Origin: Planctomycetota bacterium
GTDB taxonomy: Bacteria; Planctomycetota; PUPC01; JACPCR01
Direction: 5' to 3'
Length of the DNA: 64,000 nucleotides
Assembly (NCBI GenBank): GCA_016179685.1
Contig: JACPCR010000054.1
Location: forward strand, 124,001 to 188,000
Below are positions 8,634 through 16,906 of the stretch, one piece after another. The notes under the pieces are model-generated. The model saw nothing but the letters and a program-made list of their open reading frames with translations, was not told the origin of the DNA and ran no database searches. Positions within the stretch are counted from its first letter, which is position 1; each line of letters opens with the position of its first letter. The translations under genes were made by a program, and so were the position numbers.

Positions 8634-9524
8634 ATGAAAAGCTCCTACCGGCTCTTTCGAGCCTTCGGAATCGACGTCCGGCTGCATTTCACTTTCCTCT
8701 TGTTCCTCATCTGGATTGTGCTTTCCGCGGCCCTGGACGGGAATGGGGGGATGCTTCCGGCCCTTTACAGCGCCTTTTTCGTCTGTCTGACCTTCGCCTT
8801 CGTCCTTCTCCACGAATTCGGGCACAGTCTCGCCGCCCGGCACTACGGCGTCCCGGTGCAGGACATCACTCTTTCGCCCATTGGCGGCATGGCGCGCCTC
8901 GCTTACATACCCCGCAGGCCCCGGCAGGAATTCGTCATTACGCTCGCCGGACCCGCCGTCAACCTCCTCCTCGCCGCTTTCTTCTTCGCCCTCGTCCTCC
9001 CGGCCTCTATGGTCGATGTCCTCTCCGGATTCGACTTCTCCTCCTCGAACTTTTTCATCCAGCTCCTGGTGATCAACCTCTTCCTCCTGATCTTCAACCT
9101 GATCCCCGCCTTTCCCATGGACGGCGGCCGCATCCTCAGGTCGCTTCTGGCCATGCGGATGGATTACCTCCGGGCCACGCAGATCGCCGCCCGCGTCGGC
9201 CAGGCCTTCTGCGTTCTCTTCTTCGTCTACGGCCTCTTCACCGGCCAGATTCTTCTCTGCTTTATCGCCGTCGTCATCTTCTTTTCCGCCAGCGCGGAGC
9301 TTTTTTCCGTCCGTGTCTCCCGCGCTTTCCGGCAGGCCTACGGCGGCACGGCCTTCGAGCCGGAGACGGCCCCTTTTTCTTCGGCCGGGCCGGTGCAGTC
9401 CGACGACCTTCCTCCACGGGACCTCCAGTATCGCTACGAGGAGCTGATCGCCCGTGGCGAGAAGGTGGTTCCCGTCTATGCCAACGGCAAGATCGTCGCC
9501 ATCATCCGCAACGTCTCGGGATGA
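8634..9524 (+). CDS. Site-2-protease family (M50) membrane metalloprotease
   Basis: A 296-residue integral membrane zinc protease that probably cleaves substrates within the inner membrane. The zinc site HEFGH is at residues 60-64 and the second ligand region NLIPAFPMDGGR at 155-166, each inside a hydrophobic segment; about five to six membrane spans are visible. It resembles the short SpoIVFB/Rip3-like group: there is no PDZ domain, and the C terminus is a soluble tail of about 80 residues rather than a clear CBS pair. The ATG at 8634 gives the typical start (MKSSYRLFRAFGIDVRLHFT), whereas the frame upstream of it looks non-coding. The substrate is unknown. Confidence 0.9.
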   Translation: MKSSYRLFRAFGIDVRLHFTFLLFLIWIVLSAALDGNGGMLPALYSAFFVCLTFAFVLLHEFGHSLAARHYGVPVQDITLSPIGGMARLAYIPRRPRQEFVITLAGPAVNLLLAAFFFALVLPASMVDVLSGFDFSSSNFFIQLLVINLFLLIFNLIPAFPMDGGRILRSLLAMRMDYLRATQIAARVGQAFCVLFFVYGLFTGQILLCFIAVVIFFSASAELFSVRVSRAFRQAYGGTAFEPETAPFSSAGPVQSDDLPPRDLQYRYEELIARGEKVVPVYANGKIVAIIRNVSG

Positions 9525-9621
9525 GCCGTCCGCCTTGCGACCGGCCTCGGGAAACCTACAATCATTTTCCCGTTTGTTGGGGCCTCGTCGCGGGGCCTCG
9601 CGGGGCTATGATTTTTCAGCC

Positions 9622-9695
9622 GGCGGGGTAGCTCAATCGGCTAGAGCGGGCGTCTCATAAGCGCCAGGTAGTGGGTTCGAATCCCACCCCCGCTA
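9622..9695 (+). tRNA. tRNA-Met (anticodon CAT)
   Basis: A 74-nt cloverleaf can be folded. The acceptor stem is GGCGGGG with CCCCGCT (closing G-U), the D-arm contains GCTCAATCGGCTAGAGC, the anticodon stem GGCGT/GCGCC encloses CTCATAA, and the T-arm is GTGGG-TTCGAAT-CCCAC. The discriminator base is A and CCA is not encoded. The resemblance is to elongator Met tRNA; a CAT tRNA-Ile cannot be fully excluded. A TATGAT hexamer at 9607-9612 sits 9 nt upstream and may be its -10 box. Confidence 0.95.
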
Positions 9696-9801
9696 CTTCC
9701 ATTTTGCAAGGCAGAACAGAGGGTAGGGTGTCGTCGGCCCGCTTCCACTCCACGTCTTGCTGGCCGCCATTTTCGCCCCCGACCTTCGCACGGAAACGGC
9801 C

Positions 9802-10602
9802 ATGTTGACCCCCCAACAGGTCGGCGAGTTCAAGTCCAAGGGCTACCTCCATGCCGGGCTCCTTTTGACCCATGAGGAGGTCGAGTCGCTGAGGGACGAG
9901 CTGGATGCCGTCCTCGCCCGGCATGATCGAGGAAACAAGGAGATCGCCTTCATCGAGGGAACGGCGGCCCTGTGCCGACACCGGGGCGATTTTCTTCAGG
10001 TCACCAATATCTGGGAGATCAGCGATCTGTTCCGAAGGCTCGTTTTCTCACCAGCGCTGGTGGCCCAGGTCGTTCAGCTTGCCGGGGCCGACCGCCTGCG
10101 GATTTTCGCCGATTCGGTCCTCTGCAAGGTGGGAGGACACCGCGAGATGAACCCCTGGCATCAGGACGGGCCTGCGTTCGACATCCTCGCGGAGAGCGAC
10201 GTCGTCGCGGCCTGGATTGCCATGGACGACGTCGATGAGACCAATGGCTGCATGTGCATGATCCCCGCCTCCCATCGCTGGCGCGAGCCGCCTCCGGGTG
10301 TCGAGAGCCTTCTGAAAAGCAAGGAGACGGACCCCTTGTCCGCCGTGTGGCGTGAATGCGGCATCTCCGTCGAGCCGCGGCCCGTGCGCCACGGCGAGGT
10401 CCATTTCCATCATGGGCTGACCTGGCACTGTTCCTTGAGGAACGAAAGCGGTCGGCCCCGGCGCGCCATGGCCATCCACTACATGCGGGGCGACACCCAT
10501 TACCGCGCCCAGGGAGGGCACTTCCTCAAGCCCTTCGTGACCGTTGCAGAGGGCGCGGTACTCGAAGGGCCCCACTGGCCCGTGGTCTACCCGACTTCTT
10601 GA
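9802..10602 (+). CDS. Phytanoyl-CoA dioxygenase (PhyH) family oxygenase
   Basis: A 266-residue Fe(II)/2-oxoglutarate-dependent dioxygenase-like protein. The iron ligands appear as H120-x-D122 in NPWHQDGP and H209 in HHGLTWHCS, with the 2-oxoglutarate-binding Arg likely in the following RPRRAMAIHY segment. Spacing is normal for PhyH proteins, which hydroxylate diverse small molecules, so the substrate cannot be named. I chose the ATG at 9802 (MLTPQQVGEFKSKGYL), the usual family start; a frame extends 15 codons upstream without homology. It stands alone after tRNA-Met and converges with the C45 gene. Confidence 0.88.
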   Translation: MLTPQQVGEFKSKGYLHAGLLLTHEEVESLRDELDAVLARHDRGNKEIAFIEGTAALCRHRGDFLQVTNIWEISDLFRRLVFSPALVAQVVQLAGADRLRIFADSVLCKVGGHREMNPWHQDGPAFDILAESDVVAAWIAMDDVDETNGCMCMIPASHRWREPPPGVESLLKSKETDPLSAVWRECGISVEPRPVRHGEVHFHHGLTWHCSLRNESGRPRRAMAIHYMRGDTHYRAQGGHFLKPFVTVAEGAVLEGPHWPVVYPTS

Positions 10603-10628
10603 ATGCTGCGCCCCGCAAGGGGCAGAGC

Positions 10629-11780
10629 TCAAGAACGCACCCGCTTCGTCACCCACCGGCCCAGGTGAGGCTGCGCGCGGCAGGCGTGGATTTCGCCCGC
10701 GCTCGGGCACAGGACCACGCAGGCGTTCGTGCTCATGCGGTCGGGGCCATCGTGGCGGCAGATGGCCAGCGGGCCGCCCTCGTGGTCCGAAAGAATCCAC
10801 TTCAGGCTCTCCACCGAGATGGGGCCCGGGTGCGACTCGAGAAGACGGGTCAGCCGCTCCTGCCGGAAGCAGGTCGAGTCGGCCGGATCGCCCACCTCGA
10901 GCCCGCGCATCTGGTGGATGAGCATGTGATTACAATGGACGAAGACGCCGGAGCGCACCTCGATGGCGGCGCTCTGAAGGGCGCTGCACTCGATGCCCGT
11001 GGCTTTGCCTTCGGGGCCGCCGACGTAGAAGTAATGCGCCGCGGCGCGGGGCGCTTCGACGACGGCGCGAATCGCTTCGTCCAGGGTCCGCGAGGCGAGC
11101 GCCCGATGGAGGACCGAGAGGTATTGGACGCCGATGCGGACGTCGCACGTCTTCAGGTTCGTGTTGCCAGCGGCGATGCCCTCGCTGTTGAGCCCGATCA
11201 GGCAGAGGCAGCCCACCGCGGTCAGACTCCAGGTCTCCGGCGACTCGACCGGCCGGCGATGTACGAGCCGCAGGAACGGCATGTTGTCCGTGTAGAGGTC
11301 CCAGTTCTGGCCGAGCAGCAAGCGGCCGCCGGCGGCGCGGTCAGGCCCCACGATGAAGCTCGAACAGCCCTCCGTCTCCGGCATCTTGCCCCAGGCAAGG
11401 AGGTCACGGAGGTCCGTCAACCCTTGCAGGACAAAGACTTGTTCCGGGGCCAGGCCGGCGCCTCGGGCGATTCCGCAGGATTCCTCGTGTCCCGCAGGAT
11501 GATAGGCCTCCGTCGGGCGCAGGCAGAGGCGGGCGGTTTCGATGACCTGTTCGGCCCGAAATCTCCGGCCGGCCTCGCGGGCGAAGACGAGGGCGTGGCG
11601 CAGGCGGATTTCGTAAAGCTCCCGAATCTCCCGGCGGCAGGCCTCGCCGAAGGCCTCGCCCATGCAACGAGGAGTGCCGGACAGCTCGACGATCGGTAAG
11701 TCTACAGGGACGGAGGGTAACGTGGGGGAAGCGGTGTCAGGCATGAGCATTCCCGTGGCGTGGAGGCAGATCAGTCGCAT
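10629..11780 (-). CDS. C45-type autoproteolytic acyltransferase/hydrolase (isopenicillin N acyltransferase-like)
   Basis: A 383-residue Ntn-hydrolase. The family self-cleaves before a cysteine that then acts as nucleophile in amide hydrolysis or acyl transfer. The candidate is C139 in TEGCSSFIV, followed by GQNWDLY, the pattern of acyl-CoA:6-aminopenicillanate acyltransferase relatives; SLTAVGCLCLIGLNSEGIAAGNTN and the later HCNHML stretch also fit. There is no convincing signal peptide, so a cytoplasmic role is likely. The true substrate is unknown; penicillin metabolism should not be assumed. A TATAAT on the same strand lies 11 nt before the ATG, suggesting a leaderless message. The gene is monocistronic. 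Confidence 0.85.
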   Translation of the reverse strand: MRLICLHATGMLMPDTASPTLPSVPVDLPIVELSGTPRCMGEAFGEACRREIRELYEIRLRHALVFAREAGRRFRAEQVIETARLCLRPTEAYHPAGHEESCGIARGAGLAPEQVFVLQGLTDLRDLLAWGKMPETEGCSSFIVGPDRAAGGRLLLGQNWDLYTDNMPFLRLVHRRPVESPETWSLTAVGCLCLIGLNSEGIAAGNTNLKTCDVRIGVQYLSVLHRALASRTLDEAIRAVVEAPRAAAHYFYVGGPEGKATGIECSALQSAAIEVRSGVFVHCNHMLIHQMRGLEVGDPADSTCFRQERLTRLLESHPGPISVESLKWILSDHEGGPLAICRHDGPDRMSTNACVVLCPSAGEIHACRAQPHLGRWVTKRVRS

Positions 11781-11791
11781 CCAATCATTTT

Positions 11792-11797
11792 ATTATA
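11792..11797 (-). promoter_or_regulatory. TATAAT -10 box close to the C45 gene start
   Basis: Read on the minus strand, a perfect TATAAT ends 11 nt before the ATG. No good TTGACA-like -35 was found at 16-18 nt. A transcript would begin at or within a few bases of the start codon. Confidence 0.5.
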
Positions 11798-11901
11798 ATC
11801 CATTTGATTCCTGAGCGAAGCCTCCAGCCCATGTTTGGACCTTTACGACGCAAGTCTTTGCTGGACAAAGGGTGGTTTTTGAATTTGGCATGACATCGAC
11901 T

Positions 11902-12262
11902 TCATGAGTCGTTTTTATGCGCTGAAGAGTTCGTGAGTGGGAGGGGCGGTGTTAGGCTCTGAATACCCGAGGCATTGAAAACGCGTCGGGCATCGCGTTG
12001 GGCAGCGGAGGCAAGCACCTGTGTCTTGCCGTTGATATCCAGGATGCTGACCCCCAACGATTTTGCCGCGTTGAAAGCGTCTCGGGGACTCAAGAAGAGG
12101 TTGGCTTGGTCGAGCCGGTGTCGAAGTTGGCACAAGAGCAGGAAGGCAAGATGGGCGATAAAGAGATGGGCGCAGATGCGCTCGTCTCGGCGGTGAGAGA
12201 TGGGCCGGGCTCGGATGAAGTCTTTGAGGCTGCGGAATCCGTCTTCTACATAGGAGAGTTCC
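11902..12262 (-). pseudogene. C-terminal remnant of an IS4/IS1634-like transposase
   Basis: On the minus strand a continuous frame reads QELSYVEDGFRSLKDFIRA followed by RPISHRRDERICAHLFIAHL and then a divergent tail to a stop at 11902. The pattern (D)GFRSLKD...RPxxHRRDERIxAHxFIAxL is the conserved C-terminal catalytic block of IS4-superfamily DDE transposases. The frame meets a stop exactly where a 31-bp direct repeat begins at 12261, and the N-terminal two thirds are gone. No terminal inverted repeats are visible. It is a dead insertion sequence. Confidence 0.75.
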
Positions 12263-12371
12263 TGCCTTCAACACTTCAGCAATTGTTGAAGCGATGGGGG
12301 CGCGGGCAACCCCTCGTGCGGCGTGAGGGAGAGCGGCCGGCCTGCCTTCAACACTTCAGCAATTGTTGAAG
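12261..12371 (+). repeat. Two 31-bp direct repeats, 80 bp apart
   Basis: The 31-bp unit starting CCTGCCTTCAACACTTCAGC and ending AATTGTTGAAG occurs exactly at 12261-12291 and 12341-12371. Each unit is itself imperfectly palindromic (CTTCAACA...TGTTGAAG). The left copy abuts the broken end of the transposase remnant. Confidence 0.9.
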
Positions 12372-12498
12372 TGAGGGGATGGCCATTGAACCTTTGTCCG
12401 AATGCCGGCATATTGAGAGAGCCTGGCGAATGCGGGAGAAGAACCGGGAGACCTCGCGGGGGCATCATTCCTTCCTGACAGGGAGAGGAGGTAGACGG

Positions 12499-12816
12499 AT
12501 GACGGATCTCAAGAACAAGATGCCGGAGACGTGGTATCGGGCCTCTCGCTGCTGTCGTGTACTCGGGAATCCGGTCGCCTACCTCATCCTGAAGAGCCTC
12601 GGAGATGGACGGAAAACTCCCTCGGAGCTTGCCGAGGAGATTGGCCCCAGCCTGACGCAGGTGTCCAATATCCTGCGCCACCTTAGAGAGACCGATCTGG
12701 TCCGCTACGAGACGCGGCACAAGGAAAAGGTTTACTGGGTGAAGGATGGTCAGGTCTTGGATGCCCTGGCTCGGCTGGAGCAGTTCGTAGATACCATGCG
12801 GGCGGCGAAGGAATGA
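12499..12816 (+). CDS. ArsR-family winged-helix transcriptional regulator
   Basis: A 105-residue DNA-binding protein. A winged helix-turn-helix is seen from about residue 14: RCCRVLGNPVAYLILKSL, then PSELAEEIGPSLTQVSNILRHL as the recognition part and a wing LVRYETRHKEKVYWVK. This is the ArsR/SmtB pattern. The CXC-type metal site of classical ArsR is absent (a CC pair precedes helix 1), so the signal is unknown. The ATG at 12499 is supported by AGGAGGT six bases upstream; the frame extends further upstream but without family similarity. It lies alone beside the IS remnant, with no obvious target operon downstream. Confidence 0.85.
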   Translation: MTDLKNKMPETWYRASRCCRVLGNPVAYLILKSLGDGRKTPSELAEEIGPSLTQVSNILRHLRETDLVRYETRHKEKVYWVKDGQVLDALARLEQFVDTMRAAKE

Positions 12817-13098
12817 GGATTGGCTCGGCTACCGGATTCCCTCTTCAAGATGGTGGTTCTCGTTAGCTCTCGATTGAAATTCCGGAGCTGTTAATGGGAT
12901 AGCCCCGGCCGTCAACTTTCTGATGAACAGCCGAGTCCGTGGCGTCGGGGTCAGGGCTGCTCGCTCGTCAACGATCCGGGGCTATTCCCGGGGCTCGCGC
13001 GATGGGCTCAGCAGAGAGGAGCTTTCTCGCGCGGTCAGGAGGCCGATCGGTCAGCCTCCTCGTTTGGGCCAGCCGTTAGGGGCCCATTTTTCAAACGA

Positions 13099-13989
13099 CT
13101 ACTGGATTCTTTTACTCCTTTTCCGGGCGCGGGGCAACGGGCCCGGCCGTAGCGCCTTGAAAGCGGCTACCTGGGCGGTAATGGCCGCCTCGGTGGGAAG
13201 TCGCTCCACGGACGATGCGCCGAAGAATCCGACCACGCCGCGGGTACGCTCGAGGACGAACCGAGCGTCCTGGGGCTCGGAGATGGGGCCCCCATGGCAG
13301 ATCACGAGGACGTCGCTTCGTTCGGCCCGGGCGGCGTCCCGGATGGCCTGGACCCTGGGGACGCACTGTTCGAGGGTCAAGGCCGTTTTGGCCCCGATCG
13401 TGCCCTTGGTGGTCAGGCCCATGTGAGCGACGATGAGGTCGGCCCCCACCCGGGCCATGAGACGGGCCTCTTTCTCGTTGAAGACGTAGGGCGCCGTGAA
13501 GAGATTCATGGTGTGGGCGATGGCGATGGCCTCGACTTCCTTCGAGTATCCCATGGCGGTCTCCTCGAGGTTCTGCCGGAACAGGCCATCGATGAGGCCG
13601 ACCGTGGGGAAATTCTGGATGCCGGAGAAGCCCAGGTCCCGGAGCTCCGCAATGAAACGGTCCATGAGCCGGAAGGGGTCGGTGCCGCACACGCCGGCGA
13701 GGACGGGTGTTTTTCTAGCCACGGGGAGGACTTCGCGGGCCATTTCGACGACGACGGCGTTGGCATCGCCGTACGGCATGAGGCCGGCGAGCGAGCCGTG
13801 GCCCGCCATGCGGTATCGTCCGGAGTTGTAGATGATGATGAGGTCGGCGCCACCGGCCTCAGCGCACTTGGCGGAGATGCCGGTGCCCGCGCCGGCCCCG
13901 ATGACGGGCAGACCACGCGCCGTCTGGGAACGCAGCCTCTGAAGAATCTCTTGACGTGAAAAAGGCACGGCGACCTCTCTTCGGGTCAT
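13099..13989 (-). CDS. Phosphoenolpyruvate-hydrolase-like TIM-barrel protein
   Basis: A 296-residue protein of the PEP hydrolase-like TIM-barrel family, related in fold to isocitrate lyase/PEP mutase enzymes. Visible blocks include the start [65 protein letters not shown] and [20 protein letters not shown]. Proteins of this family are often found as a separate gene or fused C-terminally to UPF0261/Tm-1-like proteins, and the upstream gene here is exactly that partner. The reaction is not established. It is third in a leftward operon after ubiX and UPF0261, with a gap of about 21 nt. Confidence 0.88.
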   Translation of the reverse strand: MTRREVAVPFSRQEILQRLRSQTARGLPVIGAGAGTGISAKCAEAGGADLIIIYNSGRYRMAGHGSLAGLMPYGDANAVVVEMAREVLPVARKTPVLAGVCGTDPFRLMDRFIAELRDLGFSGIQNFPTVGLIDGLFRQNLEETAMGYSKEVEAIAIAHTMNLFTAPYVFNEKEARLMARVGADLIVAHMGLTTKGTIGAKTALTLEQCVPRVQAIRDAARAERSDVLVICHGGPISEPQDARFVLERTRGVVGFFGASSVERLPTEAAITAQVAAFKALRPGPLPRARKRSKRIQ

Positions 13990-14010
13990 GCTGCCGCCGG
14001 CACGGGCAGC

Positions 14011-15231
14011 TCAGCGCCCCTGACTGAGCGCGAGGAAGGTGGAGACGACCTCGGCGGCGAATCGGTCGTCATTGATGTGAGCATCCACCTGTCGGACTTG
14101 GATTTTCCGAGTGTCGAGGGCATGGAGCAGCCCTTCGCGATAAGCCGCGTCCGCTTCGGGGTCATGGAAGGAGAAGCCGGGTGCGTCGATCTGGGAGACG
14201 CCTCGCAGGGGCAGTACCACGGCGACGGGGCCCCGGGCCTTGTTCAGCTTCTCGGCGGTCCACTCCCCGAGCCGTCGATTTTCCTCCGGAGTGGTGCGCA
14301 TGAGCGTGACCGTCGGGTTATGCTGATGAAACCGCCGGTGGGCCCATTGAGCGGGAACGGTCTCGCGGGGCCCGAAATTGACCATATCGATGGCCCCCGG
14401 GCAGACCACCTGCGGGATTCCCCTATCACCCGCGGCTTCGAGCCGATGGGGCCCGGCGGACAGGACGCCCCCGACCAATTCGTCGGCCAGCTCGGTGGTG
14501 GTGATGTCGAGGACGCCGGCGATGAGGCCGTCGCGAATGAGGCCTTCCATGGCCTGGCCCCCCGTACCGGTGGCATGAAAGACGAGCATTTCGTAGCCGG
14601 CCTCCGGGCTTTCGAGAGCGGCACGCACTTTTTCAACACAGGGGGTTGTGACTCCGAACATGGTGGCGGCGAGGAGGGGCAGGTCGGACCGGGACGTGCG
14701 CCGGGCGGAGGCCATGGCCGAGACGGCGGCGGCGGCATTGGAGAAGACGGCCCGGCTGACGCGATTGAGGCCGCTGATATCGACCACGGAGTACATCATC
14801 GTGATGTCTTTCGTGCCGACGTAGGGCCGGGTATTGCCGGAAGCGAGGGTGGAGACCATGAGCTTGGGCACGCCGACGGGCAGGGCGCGCATGGCCTGAG
14901 TGGCGATGGTGGTCCCGGCGGACCCTCCGATGCCGAAGACGGCGTCGAGCTGGCCGCGGGCGTAGAGCCGGCGAACCACGACTTCGACGCCCTCGGCCAT
15001 GGCGGCGACGGCGGTCCCGCGGTCGTTGCCATGGGCCAGAGCGCGGAGACTCCGCCCGGCGGCCCGGGCGACCTGCGCCCGCGTGACGTCCGCGGCGACG
15101 GCGGGCCGCCCCTGCACGCCGGCATCGACGAGCAGCACCCGATGTCGCCTCGCGCGGATGCAGTCCCGCAGGAACGCCGCCTCCCGTCCCTTCGTGTCCA
15201 ACGTGGCGATCAGCACGATCGTCCTGCTCAT
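14011..15231 (-). CDS. UPF0261 / Tm-1-like ATP-binding protein
   Basis: A 406-residue protein beginning MSRTIVLIATLDTKGREAAF, the characteristic UPF0261 start. Other family segments are GIGGSAGTTIATQAMRALPVGVPKLMVST, VGTKDITMMYSVVDISGLN, FHATGTGGQAMEGLI and a C-terminal VVLPLRGVSQIDAPG. The plant homologue is the N-terminal half of Tm-1, which binds ATP and blocks tobamovirus replication; the bacterial role is unknown. Its start overlaps the ubiX stop by 4 nt (ATGA) and the PEP-hydrolase-like gene follows, so the three are almost certainly one transcript. Confidence 0.9.
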   Translation of the reverse strand: MSRTIVLIATLDTKGREAAFLRDCIRARRHRVLLVDAGVQGRPAVAADVTRAQVARAAGRSLRALAHGNDRGTAVAAMAEGVEVVVRRLYARGQLDAVFGIGGSAGTTIATQAMRALPVGVPKLMVSTLASGNTRPYVGTKDITMMYSVVDISGLNRVSRAVFSNAAAAVSAMASARRTSRSDLPLLAATMFGVTTPCVEKVRAALESPEAGYEMLVFHATGTGGQAMEGLIRDGLIAGVLDITTTELADELVGGVLSAGPHRLEAAGDRGIPQVVCPGAIDMVNFGPRETVPAQWAHRRFHQHNPTVTLMRTTPEENRRLGEWTAEKLNKARGPVAVVLPLRGVSQIDAPGFSFHDPEADAAYREGLLHALDTRKIQVRQVDAHINDDRFAAEVVSTFLALSQGR

Positions 15232-15848
15232 GAGCGCCTCTTCTCCGTGCCCCAGCGCAGGATCAAATCCGATTCCAATCCGAATTGGTCAAGGGTCTTC
15301 GTGACCACGAAATTGACGAGGTCGTCCACCGTCTGGACGCCGTGGTAGAAGCCGGGGCACGCCGGGAGGACACAGGCTCCGGCGCGCGTGGCCCGGGCGG
15401 CGTTCTCCAGGTGGACGAGGCTCAGGGGCGTCTCCCGGAGCACGAGCACCAGGGGCCTCCGTTCCTTGAGCACGACCTCGGCGGCCCGGCGGATCAGGTT
15501 GTCGGCGACCCCGTTGGCCACTGCCCCGAGCGTGCCGGTGCTGCAGGGGATCACCGCCATGCCCGCGGTGCGGAACGTTCCGCTGGCCATGGGTGCATTA
15601 AAATCCTGGTGATGATAGGCTTGGACGATTTCCGGGTCGGCCCCAAGGGCGCGGACATCGGGCTTTTCCGGCGAGATGGCGAGCCCCAGCTCCTGCGCGA
15701 TCACCAGGGTCGCTGCCGGAGAGACGACCAGGTGAGTAGGAATTCTGCGTTGGCTGAGATACCTCAGCAGCCTCTGGGCGTAGGGCATGCCGCTGGCGCC
15801 GGTGATCCCGACGAGCAGGGGTAACTGGACAGGTTGTGAGGTGCCCAT
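15228..15848 (-). CDS. ubiX: UbiX-type flavin prenyltransferase
   Basis: UbiX joins dimethylallyl (mono)phosphate to FMN to make prenyl-FMN, the cofactor of UbiD-type decarboxylases. The 206-residue protein has the FMN-binding start LLVGITGASGMPYAQRLL, MAVIPCSTGTLGAVANGVADNLIRRAAEV, the LVLVLRETPLS block and PACPGFYHGVQTVDDLVNFVV, all typical. I use the ATG at 15848; the frame continues upstream, but that stretch contains a good promoter. No UbiD decarboxylase gene is in the window. The pairing with UPF0261 and a PEP-hydrolase-like protein is unusual. It is first in its operon. Confidence 0.93.
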   Translation of the reverse strand: MGTSQPVQLPLLVGITGASGMPYAQRLLRYLSQRRIPTHLVVSPAATLVIAQELGLAISPEKPDVRALGADPEIVQAYHHQDFNAPMASGTFRTAGMAVIPCSTGTLGAVANGVADNLIRRAAEVVLKERRPLVLVLRETPLSLVHLENAARATRAGACVLPACPGFYHGVQTVDDLVNFVVTKTLDQFGLESDLILRWGTEKRRS

Positions 15849-15858
15849 GTGAGGGTGA

Positions 15859-15886
15859 ATTATAGTCGCGCCGAAGAGCATCGCAA
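15859..15886 (-). promoter_or_regulatory. Promoter for the ubiX operon
   Basis: On the minus strand TTGCGA (15886-15881), a 16-nt spacer and TATAAT (15864-15859) form a near-consensus sigma-70 promoter. TATAAT ends 10 nt before the ubiX ATG, so the message should be leaderless or nearly so. Confidence 0.7.
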
Positions 15887-15916
15887 CGCGTCCTCCCGGG
15901 CGGGGATTCCTTTCCT

Positions 15917-15945
15917 TTGACTTCGTTTTTGGGTTTTGCTACACT
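15917..15945 (+). promoter_or_regulatory. Promoter for the 16014 gene
   Basis: TTGACT, a 17-nt spacer and TACACT make a strong sigma-70-like match. It is divergent from the ubiX promoter about 30 bp away. A potential TTG start at 15936 lies inside it, which supports the downstream ATG at 16014. Confidence 0.7.
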
Positions 15946-16013
15946 CCGCGAGAGATGGGTGGATTCAGGAATCAGGGGATGACCCGGGCGCCTTGCCGGG
16001 GCCGGTGCGAATC

Positions 16014-16856
16014 ATGGCACAAGACGCGAAATCCTTCCGGGAACAATTGATGGCGCTCAAGCCCCTGGTGGAGCAGGCGGAGAAGGAGCGCGAGCTGAAG
16101 AGGCAGGAGGAGCGCGAGCGCGTCAAGGAGAAGCTGGCCGATGAGCTGCAGCAGAACCCGCCAGACGTTCTTCTTCGTCAGTTTCGAGAGATTGAAGAAT
16201 ATTACAAGAGCGCGGCGAAGAAGTTTTATCCTGTGGAGGCTCTCCAGGAGTGCGTGCAGAAGCTGGGGGGCTTCGAGAAGAACATCGAGCGTTACCAGTC
16301 CTATCGTCCCCGTTTTTCGGACATTTACTCGGAGGCGCTGACGCGGGCCCTGGACCAACTCGGGCGGGAGCTGTCGACGTTCCACCAGATGATGTCACCG
16401 CAATGGGAGCAGTGGCAGGGAGTGGACCGGGTGTTGAAGGTCATGGAATTTCGCCACCGTCACAAGAATGACGATGCGCGTTTGGTGGAGATTGCAAAGG
16501 ACTTCCAGCAGCGGGCCCACGGGATGCATCTGGACATTCCAAGAAGTTTTTTCGCTGCGAAGGGAGAAACGTTCTACGTCGTCCTTTCCGAGGGCCATAT
16601 CCTGGGTTACTTTGAGAATTATCCGGGCGAGAATCGGATTTCATTCGCCCTATCGCCTCCGAAGGGCGTGAATTTTCTCAAGCTGGTGCGCGGCGTGGTT
16701 CAAAAATTTTGCCGAGAGGGCCCCTTGCCGCAGCGTCTGGAATCGGTGAACGTGCGGATTTACAGTCGGCAGGAAGTGAAGTTTTACACGGACTTGGGTT
16801 TCATGAGGACGGGTACACTCGGGATGTCCGACTGGCTGTATCAGAAGAAGCTTTAA
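16014..16856 (+). CDS. Unknown protein, coiled-coil N terminus and GNAT-like C terminus
   Basis: A 280-residue soluble protein. Residues 1-60 are strongly charged and helical (AEKERELKRQEERERVKEK), giving a probable coiled coil. The middle is helical, and the last 80 residues read VNVRIYSRQEVKFYTDLGFM and TGTLGMSDWLYQKKL, which resembles the closing strand-helix-strand of GNAT acetyltransferases (YxxxGF). The acetyl-CoA motif R/QxxGxG/A is not visible, so activity is doubtful. The start at 16014 is chosen because the promoter at 15917-15945 overlaps any earlier start. I do not recognise the family. Confidence 0.75.
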   Translation: MAQDAKSFREQLMALKPLVEQAEKERELKRQEERERVKEKLADELQQNPPDVLLRQFREIEEYYKSAAKKFYPVEALQECVQKLGGFEKNIERYQSYRPRFSDIYSEALTRALDQLGRELSTFHQMMSPQWEQWQGVDRVLKVMEFRHRHKNDDARLVEIAKDFQQRAHGMHLDIPRSFFAAKGETFYVVLSEGHILGYFENYPGENRISFALSPPKGVNFLKLVRGVVQKFCREGPLPQRLESVNVRIYSRQEVKFYTDLGFMRTGTLGMSDWLYQKKL

Positions 16857-16906
16857 TAGATCGGCCGGGAACTCGTGCGGCTCTGATCTACAACTCTGCA
16901 GCCGAT

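Noticed and set aside
10629-11780. Penicillin biosynthesis gene
   Set aside because: The C45 family is broad; a lone acyltransferase-like gene with no NRPS or isopenicillin synthase nearby does not support antibiotic synthesis.
12261-12371. Possible CRISPR repeats
   Set aside because: Only two 31-bp units with a 49-bp interval and no cas genes; too few for an array.
12499-12816. Metal-sensing ArsR of an arsenic operon
   Set aside because: No CXC metal site in the recognition region and no arsB, arsC or metal pump nearby.
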